A stretch of 12,652 nucleotides of DNA from Hydrogenophaga sp. (GTDB lineage Bacteria; Pseudomonadota; Gammaproteobacteria; Burkholderiales; Burkholderiaceae_C), in contig JAIFNE010000095.1 in the NCBI GenBank assembly GCA_020047875.1, positions 1 through 12,652 of the forward strand, in the 5' to 3' direction. Both the position numbers and the translations under genes were made by a program. This document shows, piece by piece, positions 7,045-12,652 of the stretch. Every line of letters starts with the position of its first letter. Within the stretch, counting starts at the first letter, position 1. The notes under the pieces were generated by a model, which saw only the letters and a program-made list of their open reading frames with translations, ran no database searches and had not been told where the DNA came from.

Positions 7045-10000
7045 ATGAACAACAATAGAGCGCTCTTCAGAGACAACCCAGAGCACCAGAAGGCCCTGAA
7101 TGGCGCCATCCTCCAGACCCCGATTGGCATCTCGATGGCCATCACCGACCTGCAGGGGCGCTTCGTGGAGTGCAACCCGGCCTGGAGTGCCATGCTGGGC
7201 TATTCGCAGGCCGACCTGTCGGCGCTGGACCTTGCGGCCATCATCCACCCTGGCGACCGTGCTCACAAGAACCAGTTGATCAAGCGGCTTTGCCAGCGCG
7301 AGGTGCCTTACCTCGTCATCGAGAACCGCTACCTCACCCGGACAGGCCAAGCCATCTGGTATCGGACGCATCTCGCCCTGCTGGATGCGGACGGTCAGCC
7401 GCCTGAACGTCTGCTGCTGGTGGCGGAGGACTGCTCCGAACGTCAGCTGGCCGAACAGAAAATAGAGAAAAGTCAACGGCTACACAAAATGGCCGGGCGC
7501 ATCGCGCAGCTTGGCGGCTGGACCTTCGATGGCATCGCACAGAGGCTGTTCTGGTCCGACGAAACCTGCAACATCCACGGCCGCCCACCGGGCTACCCGC
7601 CCACGATTGAAGAAGGCATTTCGTACTACGCGCCCGAGTACCGTGAAATGGTCGAACGAGCGGTCGACCGCTGCCTTGAGCATGGTGAGTCCTTCGACTT
7701 CGAGGCCGAACTGGTGCGAACCGATGGCCAGCGGGTGTGGGTACGCGCCACCGGTGAGAGCATTTGCGATGAAACGGGAGCCATCACGGGCTTCGAGGGG
7801 GCGTTTCAGGATATCTCGGTGCTGCGCCGAAACGAGATGGAACGTCACGCCCTGGCCGCCAGCCTCAGAGCCACCATGGAGCGGATATCGGAAGCCTTCT
7901 TCACACTGGATCACAACTGGACCATCACCTTTGCCAACCAGGAAATGAGCCGTGTGGTCGGCCGCAGGCGCGAAGAGATGACTGGGAGGCTCCTGTGGGA
8001 TGTGTTCCCAGAGGCCGAGCACACCAGTTTCCACGCCTGCTACCAGAAAGCCTTCGACACCGGGACCCAAGCCACGGTAGTCGAGTACTACGCGCCGACG
8101 GGCATGTGGCTTGAGGCACATGCCCACCCCACCGAGGACGGGTTGGCGGTGCACTTCCAGGACATCACGCAAAGGCGCAAAGATGAGGCCAAACTGCGAC
8201 TGCTGCAGACTTGCGTTGAGCGCATGAACGACACCGTCATCATCGCGCAAGCCGAGCCCATCGCTGATCCGGGCCCAAAGGTGATTTACGCCAACGAGGC
8301 CTTCGAGAAGACCACCGGCTACCGTCGCGACGAGATCATCGGTAAGACACCGCGCATCCTGCAGGGACCGAAGACCCAGCGCGATGCGCTCGATCGCATC
8401 CGCGCCCGACTCGGCGCCTGGCAGTCTGTGCGCGAGGAGTTGCTGAATTACACCAAGCAGGGGGAGGAGATCTGGCAGGAGATCGATATCTCCCCTGTTG
8501 CCAATGAGGCGGGCTGGTACACGCACTGGATCGCAATCCAGCGCGACGTGACCGAGCGCAAGCGCGCAGCCCAGGCGATCAGCAAACAGGCGGCTCTGCT
8601 GGACAAAGCGCAAGATGCAATTTGGGTAATGGACCTTGATACGCGTATCACCTACTGGAACCGAAGCGCAGAACGCATCTATGGCTGGTCCAAGAACGAT
8701 GCGCTGAGTGCTGACGCGCGTACGCTGCTCTATCGCGACCAGGCAGCGTTCGACCAGTGCCTGCGGTCTGTGCGGGAAACCGGTGAATGGGTGGGTGAAG
8801 TCGAGCACACGACGCAAGAGGGCCGGACGCTGCGGCTGATTTCGCGCCTGACACTGGTGCGCGACGAGGAAGAACAGCCGAGCACCATCCTGGCGATCAA
8901 CACCGATGTCACTCAGCAGAAGTTGCTGGAGCAGCAACTCCTACATTCTCAGCGCATGGAGGGCATCGGCACATTGGCCGGGGGGATGGCCCACAACCTG
9001 AACAACATGCTCGCGCCCATCCTGATGGCAATCAGCATGCTCAAGGAAGATGTGCAGGACGCCGGGAGCCAGACTTTGCTGCGCACGATTGAGGTAAGCG
9101 CCCAACGCAGCGCCGATCTGATCCGGCAGGTCCTTTCGTTCGCGCGTGGCGTCGAGGGCCCGCGGCATGAGGTGCAGCTGGACAAAGTGCTCAAGGATCT
9201 TGAGCACCTGCTGAGCGAGACGATCCCGCGCAACATCGCTATCCACGTGGAGGTGCCCGCAGACCTGCAGACCATCACAGGCGACCCAACGCAGCTGGAG
9301 CAAGTGCTGCTCAACATATGCATCAATGCGCGCGATGCCATGCCGAAGGGCGGTCGTTTGGGAATCCTGGCCGCGAACGTGATGCTGGACAGCCACTACG
9401 CTGCCATGAACATCGAGGCACGCGAAGGTCCTTACGTCAAGATCGAGGTCGACGACAGCGGGAGCGGCATCGATCCGGCCAACATGGAGAAGATCTTCGA
9501 ACCCTTCTTCACCACCAAGCGAGTGGGCGAGGGAACGGGCCTGGGGCTGTCCACCACACAGGCCATCGTCAAGAGCCACGGCGGCTTCATCCGCGTCCAC
9601 AGCGAGCCCAATGTGGGCACGCGTTTTTGCATCTACTTGCCAGCCAGCAAGGGGGCCTTTGCCGCGAGCGTCAGCGAACAGCCTGCGGCTGCACCGCGCG
9701 GCCAAGGTGAGCTGATCATGCTGGTGGACGACGAAGAGGCCATCAGGCAGGTGACCCGCCAGACCCTGGAGGCCAATGGCTATCAGGTGCTGGTGGCTGC
9801 CAACGGTGCAGAAGCGGTCGCGCTGTTCGCACAGAACATCGACCGGATTGATCTGGTGCTCACCGACATGATGATGCCGGTGATGGACGGCCCCGCAACC
9901 ATCCAGGCGCTGCGTCAGATCCGACCCAACGTGCGCATCGTCGGCGCCAGCGGTATGCCGCAACACGGCAAGTCAGGAAGCCTGGTTGGTGCGGACTTGC

Positions 10001-10089
10001 TGCACTTCCTGCCCAAGCCATACACCGCCGATGTGCTGCTGCGTGCACTGGCCAAAGCGCTGGCCGATCCGGCCACGTCCGCCGCGTGA
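7045..10089 (+). CDS. Cytoplasmic multi-PAS hybrid histidine kinase with C-terminal receiver
   Basis: A 1014-aa sensor kinase without signal peptide or membrane helix, so it senses in the cytoplasm. Successive PAS modules lie at about 20-135, 150-262, 270-378, 385-507 and 515-625. Each ends with a PAC-like tail (AEDCSERQ, FQDISVLRR, FQDITQRRK, QRDVTERKR, NTDVTQQK). The fourth is LOV-like but reads GKTPRILQG (433-441) where light-sensing LOV domains have GxNCRFLQG, so the flavin-binding Cys is absent. HisKA has phosphoacceptor H650 (GTLAGGMAHNLNNMLAPI). The ATPase has the N box (LLNICINARDAMP, N757/N761), G1 (DDSGSGID, 803-810), F box (EPFFTTK) and G2 (GEGTGLGLST). The receiver has D895/D896, phosphoacceptor D941 (LVLTDMMMPVMDG) and K991 (LPKPY). 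There is no output domain, so signalling must pass to a phosphotransferase or another regulator not seen nearby. It is divergent from cheV. The signal cannot be inferred. Confidence 0.95.
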   Translation: MNNNRALFRDNPEHQKALNGAILQTPIGISMAITDLQGRFVECNPAWSAMLGYSQADLSALDLAAIIHPGDRAHKNQLIKRLCQREVPYLVIENRYLTRTGQAIWYRTHLALLDADGQPPERLLLVAEDCSERQLAEQKIEKSQRLHKMAGRIAQLGGWTFDGIAQRLFWSDETCNIHGRPPGYPPTIEEGISYYAPEYREMVERAVDRCLEHGESFDFEAELVRTDGQRVWVRATGESICDETGAITGFEGAFQDISVLRRNEMERHALAASLRATMERISEAFFTLDHNWTITFANQEMSRVVGRRREEMTGRLLWDVFPEAEHTSFHACYQKAFDTGTQATVVEYYAPTGMWLEAHAHPTEDGLAVHFQDITQRRKDEAKLRLLQTCVERMNDTVIIAQAEPIADPGPKVIYANEAFEKTTGYRRDEIIGKTPRILQGPKTQRDALDRIRARLGAWQSVREELLNYTKQGEEIWQEIDISPVANEAGWYTHWIAIQRDVTERKRAAQAISKQAALLDKAQDAIWVMDLDTRITYWNRSAERIYGWSKNDALSADARTLLYRDQAAFDQCLRSVRETGEWVGEVEHTTQEGRTLRLISRLTLVRDEEEQPSTILAINTDVTQQKLLEQQLLHSQRMEGIGTLAGGMAHNLNNMLAPILMAISMLKEDVQDAGSQTLLRTIEVSAQRSADLIRQVLSFARGVEGPRHEVQLDKVLKDLEHLLSETIPRNIAIHVEVPADLQTITGDPTQLEQVLLNICINARDAMPKGGRLGILAANVMLDSHYAAMNIEAREGPYVKIEVDDSGSGIDPANMEKIFEPFFTTKRVGEGTGLGLSTTQAIVKSHGGFIRVHSEPNVGTRFCIYLPASKGAFAASVSEQPAAAPRGQGELIMLVDDEEAIRQVTRQTLEANGYQVLVAANGAEAVALFAQNIDRIDLVLTDMMMPVMDGPATIQALRQIRPNVRIVGASGMPQHGKSGSLVGADLLHFLPKPYTADVLLRALAKALADPATSAA

Positions 10090-10165
10090 GTAGCAACTGT
10101 CCACGAGAAATCTGCGTGGGGCTGCTGAGGAATGCTGTGATTTGTTCCTCGGTGCATCTGCCATG

Positions 10166-10199
10166 CCTGGGTGCAGCCAAACGGCCATGGCACCCCAGG
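10166..10199. terminator. Strong hairpin between convergent kinase and yghU genes
   Basis: CCTGGGTGC (10166-10174) pairs with GCACCCCAGG (10190-10199) with one bulged C, and an inner GCC-AAAC-GGC mini-stem forms the top. It lies about 75 nt past the kinase stop in the convergent spacer (10090-10381, otherwise empty), the usual place for a bidirectional transcription end. No T-run follows on either strand, so it may be Rho-dependent or an RNA-stability hairpin. A weaker GCCCAG/CTGGGC stem lies at 10284-10301. Confidence 0.45.
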
Positions 10200-10381
10200 A
10201 AGTCAGACCGCCTCACCACCATTCAGGCGGACAACGGGTTCGACAGGTCAGAAGCGGAGGTTTTTGCAACTGACTCAACAGACGCCCAGATCTGGCTGGG
10301 CGATCGCTTGACTGAGGTGCGCCATTCGATTGCTGCTGTCATAGCGGGCCGGCGACTGCGCGCCAAGCCCCGTTCGCGCGC

Positions 10382-11206
10382 TCAATGCCGTTCGGGCACC
10401 TGCTCGCTTTCCTCGCCCCACACGCGGTTGACTCTTCGCCCGCGCTCCACCGCCGGGCGGGCCGCGATGGCAGCGGCCCAGCGCTGCACGTGGGTGTATT
10501 CGTGCACCGCCAGAAACTCGCTGGCGCTGTACAGCGCGCCTTGCACCAGAGCGCCGTACCAGGGGTAGATGGCGATGTCGGCAATGGTGTAGTCGTCGCC
10601 CGCCATGTAGGGGCGATCGGCCAGGTTGCGGTTGAGCACGTCGAGCTGGCGCTTGACCTCCATGGCGAAGCGGTTGATGGGGTATTCGAACTTCTCCGGC
10701 GCATAGGCGTAGAAATGCCCGAAGCCGCCGCCGAGGTAAGGCGCCGAGCCCATTTGCCAGAACAGCCAGTTCATGACTTCGGTGCGCTGCGCGCCCGCCG
10801 GGGGCAGGAAGGCGCCGAACTTCTCGGCGAGGTAGAGCAGGATGGAGCCGGACTCGAACACGCGCGTGGGCGGCTCGGTGCTGCGGTCCAGCAGCGCGGG
10901 GATTTTCGAGTTCGGGTTGACCTCGACAAAGCCGCTGGAAAACTGGTCGCCTTCGTTGATCTTGATGAGCCAGGCGTCGTATTCCGCCCCGCTGTGACCC
11001 AGGGCCAGCAGCTCTTCCAGCAAGATGGTGACCTTCACGCCATTGGGTGTGGCCAGCGAATAGAGCTGCAGCGGGTGCTTGCCCACGGGCAGCGCCTTGT
11101 CGTGCGTGGGGCCGGCAATGGGGCGGTTGATGTTGGCAAATTTGCCGCCGCTGGCCTGATCCCAGGTCCAGACGGCGGGTGGGGTGTAAGAGGTTTTATC
11201 GGTCAT
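10382..11206 (-). CDS. yghU: Glutathione-dependent disulfide-bond oxidoreductase (YghU-type glutathione transferase)
   Basis: A 274-aa protein nearly collinear with E. coli YghU (288 aa). It has the long N-terminal extension typical of this subgroup (VWTWDQASGGKFANINRPIA, GPTHDKALPVGKHPLQLYSL), then the thioredoxin-like half with TPNGVKVTILLEELLALG and the glutathione-binding NPNSKIPAL and VFESGSILLYLAEKFG. The helical C-terminal half has MNWLFWQMGSAPYLGGGFGHFYAYAP and the GDDYTIADIAIYPW N-capping motif. YghU binds two glutathione molecules and reduces disulfides in the cytoplasm, with weak classical transferase activity. The C-terminus is about 14 residues shorter than in E. coli but the fold is complete. 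The ATG at 11206 corresponds to the E. coli start. It lies 76 nt downstream of pcp on the same strand; a hairpin lies between them, so they may be separate units. Confidence 0.96.
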   Translation of the reverse strand: MTDKTSYTPPAVWTWDQASGGKFANINRPIAGPTHDKALPVGKHPLQLYSLATPNGVKVTILLEELLALGHSGAEYDAWLIKINEGDQFSSGFVEVNPNSKIPALLDRSTEPPTRVFESGSILLYLAEKFGAFLPPAGAQRTEVMNWLFWQMGSAPYLGGGFGHFYAYAPEKFEYPINRFAMEVKRQLDVLNRNLADRPYMAGDDYTIADIAIYPWYGALVQGALYSASEFLAVHEYTHVQRWAAAIAARPAVERGRRVNRVWGEESEQVPERH

Positions 11207-11241
11207 GGGTGAAGCCGCTTGGTGGTTGTGAAAGCATGGTA

Positions 11242-11280
11242 TGGCTTGCCAGCCCGCGGTGCAAACCGCCGCTGGGGCCA
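11242..11280 (-). terminator. Hairpin directly after pcp
   Basis: Starting 3 nt past the pcp stop, TGGC/GCCA (11242-11245, 11277-11280), CCAGC/GCTGG (11249-11253, 11271-11275) and GCGGT/ACCGC (11256-11260, 11265-11269) stack into a stem of about 14 bp with small internal loops. The tip is GCAA as written on the plus strand (TTGC in pcp mRNA). There is no U-run. It is probably a transcription or mRNA 3' end of pcp, possibly leaky into yghU. Confidence 0.5.
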
Positions 11281-11282
11281 GG

Positions 11283-11957
11283 CTAATGGGTTGCGCCTGC
11301 GGCGAGGGTAGCGTCCGGCCCGGTCAGCAGCGCGCAGCGCACCGCCAGCGACAGGCCTCGCACCATCTCATCGAGCGCCATGCTGGGCGTGCCCTGCTCG
11401 GGCAGCCAGGGCACATGCACGAAGCCGCCGCGGGTGTGACGCAGTGCGCGGCGCGTGGCGAGCGCGTGCATGAGGCCGAAAAAGACGTGGTTGCAAACGA
11501 AGGTGCCAGCGGTTTGCGACACCTCGACGGCAATGCCTTCGCGCTGCAGCACAGCCCGCATGGCCTTGACGGGCAGGCTACTGAAATAGGCGGCGGGCGC
11601 GCCGGTGACCACCGGGGTGTCGATTGGCTGGGCGCCGGCGTTGTCGGCCAGTGGCGCGTCGTTCAGGTTGATCGCCACGCGCTCCAGCCCGATGGCAGCG
11701 CGTCCGCCAGCCTGCCCGACGCAAATCACCAGCGCGGGCTGGTGCTGCGCCAGCAGGGCGCTCAACACGCCAAGCGATGTGCCAAATGCGGTGGGCAGCT
11801 GCGCAGCCACCACGAGGTGGCGGGCGATTTGCCGGCCATGCAGCGCCTGCGCAGCCTGCCAGCTCGGGTTGATGGACGCGCCGCCGAACGCCTCAAAGCC
11901 GGTGAGCAAGACCTTGGGGCTGGGGTGGACGAGAGAAGACGGTGGATGCGCGGACAT
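11283..11957 (-). CDS. pcp: Pyrrolidone-carboxylate peptidase (pyroglutamyl peptidase I, family C15)
   Basis: A 224-aa cytoplasmic cysteine peptidase that removes N-terminal pyroglutamate from peptides. The family start is clear (KVLLTGFEAFGGASINPSWQ). The catalytic triad can be read as E92 in GRAAIGLERVAINLNDAPLA, C155 in the signature SQTAGTFVCNHVFFGLMH, and H181 in GGFVHVPWLPEQ. Length is normal (about 210-225 aa). The ATG at 11957 is used; the codon before it is TTG and could only add one residue. It lies upstream of yghU on the same strand, with a stable hairpin immediately after its stop. Upstream, 168 nt separate it from the divergent EcsC-like gene, so the two share a promoter region. 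No strong Shine-Dalgarno is visible. Confidence 0.96.
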   Translation of the reverse strand: MSAHPPSSLVHPSPKVLLTGFEAFGGASINPSWQAAQALHGRQIARHLVVAAQLPTAFGTSLGVLSALLAQHQPALVICVGQAGGRAAIGLERVAINLNDAPLADNAGAQPIDTPVVTGAPAAYFSSLPVKAMRAVLQREGIAVEVSQTAGTFVCNHVFFGLMHALATRRALRHTRGGFVHVPWLPEQGTPSMALDEMVRGLSLAVRCALLTGPDATLAAGATH

Positions 11958-12125
11958 CAAGGCAATTTACCGCAACGGCCGCGGCCCTGGCTTGGCGCCC
12001 TGCGTCCGTGCAAGCGCCGGGGTGGTCGAAGCCGGGGCGGCTTGCTGAACCACACCGCCAGATTGCTCCAGCACGCCGCGAGCAACCGGCGGCGCCGACA
12101 ATGGTCGCCACAACCAGGATCTGCC

Positions 12126-12652
12126 ATGCCCGCCCGCCAGAAAACGCCGCCCCACGCCAACTCCGCCGCCGACCCGGGCTCGGTGTTTGCGCAGGCCATC
12201 CTGCCGCTGTTTGCGCGGCTGCCCGTCTCGACCGAGCAGAAAAGTCACACGCCGCTGGACGACGCGCGCAAAAAAGCCAACGCCGCCGCCGCCAAGGCCG
12301 CGCTGGCCGCTGGTGTGCTGGCGCTGCCGCCGGGTCCGCTGGGCTGGCTGACCATCCTGCCGGAGATGCTGGGCGTGTGGAAAATTCAGAAGCAGCTGGT
12401 GGCCGATATCGCGGCTATTTACGGAAAACAGCGCACGCTGACGCCCGAGCAGGTGGTGTATTGCCTGTTTCAGCACAGTGCAGCGCAGGGCGTGCGCGAC
12501 CTGGTGGTGCGGGTGGGAGAGCGCACGCTGGTGCGCCGCGCCTCACCGCGGCTGATCGGCGCCATCACGCGGCGCCTGGGTGCGATCCTGTCGCGGCGCG
12601 CGCTGGGTCGGGGTGCCACGCGCTGGCTGCCGATCGTGGGCGCGGTGGGCGT
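12126..12652 (+). CDS. EcsC-family-like membrane-associated protein (partial, runs off right edge)
   Basis: An open frame from ATG 12126 (AGGA 6 nt upstream) stays open to the window end: 175 complete codons. It begins MPARQKTPPHANSAADPGSV. A hydrophilic Ala/Lys-rich part (about 45-62) leads into a Gly/Pro-rich hydrophobic hairpin (ALAAGVLALPPGPLGWLTIL), then PEMLGVWKIQKQLVADIAAI. This order is typical of EcsC-like proteins: a short amphipathic or membrane-inserting hairpin followed by helices contacting the membrane. The later part has Arg-rich helices (RRASPRLIGAITRRLGAILS) and a WLPIVGAVG segment at the cut end that looks like the start of another hydrophobic helix. The molecular function of such proteins is unknown. 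It is divergent from pcp. Coding status is very likely from GC-rich third positions; the family call is moderate. Confidence 0.7.
   Translation, partial: MPARQKTPPHANSAADPGSVFAQAILPLFARLPVSTEQKSHTPLDDARKKANAAAAKAALAAGVLALPPGPLGWLTILPEMLGVWKIQKQLVADIAAIYGKQRTLTPEQVVYCLFQHSAAQGVRDLVVRVGERTLVRRASPRLIGAITRRLGAILSRRALGRGATRWLPIVGAVG

Noticed and set aside
7480..8937. Long minus-strand open frames opposite the hybrid kinase (also 8941-9966)
   Set aside because: They mirror the kinase codon bias, have no recognisable domain or RBS, and the kinase has all its motifs intact in the sense frame.
10086..10568. Plus-strand frame starting at the end of the kinase gene
   Set aside because: No RBS of its own, composition like random GC-rich DNA, and it runs antisense into yghU.
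10385..11212. Plus-strand 275-codon frame opposite yghU
   Set aside because: Antisense shadow of a gene that matches YghU along its whole length.

Overview
The window looks like a chromosomal segment of a high-GC betaproteobacterium, most likely Burkholderiales and close to Comamonadaceae. The evidence is the strongly GC-biased third codon positions, the residue-level character of the ScpA methylmalonyl-CoA mutase and YghU proteins, and a scpA-meaB locus with a divergent GntR/FCD regulator. This taxonomic call is inference from protein character only. No tRNA, rRNA, CRISPR array or insertion sequence was recognised.

Left part (1-4511), methylmalonyl-CoA mutase locus. On the minus strand lies scpA (MCM, 722 aa). 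Downstream of it come a ribbon-helix-helix antitoxin, a PIN-domain (VapC-type) toxin overlapping it by 4 nt, and a DUF4260 membrane protein. The 5' end of meaB, the MCM chaperone GTPase, runs off the left edge. Normally meaB follows scpA closely; here a lower-GC toxin-antitoxin/DUF4260 cassette sits between them, and the conserved meaB sequence starts abruptly at about position 96. A GntR/FCD regulator is divergent from scpA. The shared intergenic region holds an AT-rich 31-bp near-palindrome that coincides with the predicted scpA promoter. The regulator, mutase and MeaB fit a propionate / odd-chain / branched-chain catabolic module (propionyl-CoA to succinyl-CoA).

Middle (4512-10381). A two-gene plus-strand unit comprises a 125-aa protein I do not recognise and a small GIY-YIG-like nuclease, closed by a good intrinsic terminator. 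Next is cheV (CheW-receiver fusion, minus strand), divergent across a roughly 400-nt dyad-rich spacer from a large soluble hybrid histidine kinase (1014 aa: four or five PAS, HisKA, HATPase, receiver). The kinase ribosome-binding site lies inside a perfect short hairpin.

Right part (10382-12652). Two minus-strand housekeeping genes follow: yghU (glutathione-dependent disulfide-bond oxidoreductase) and, upstream of it, pcp (pyrrolidone-carboxylate peptidase, catalytic Glu/Cys/His all present). A plus-strand EcsC-family-like gene runs off the right edge.

The most interesting material is non-coding or junctional: the cassette between scpA and meaB, the long inverted repeat from the scpA stop codon to the antitoxin RBS, the scpA/gntR operator-promoter, the unknown gene + GIY-YIG pair, and the RBS hairpin of the hybrid kinase. 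I found no clear, complete new defence or mobile system.
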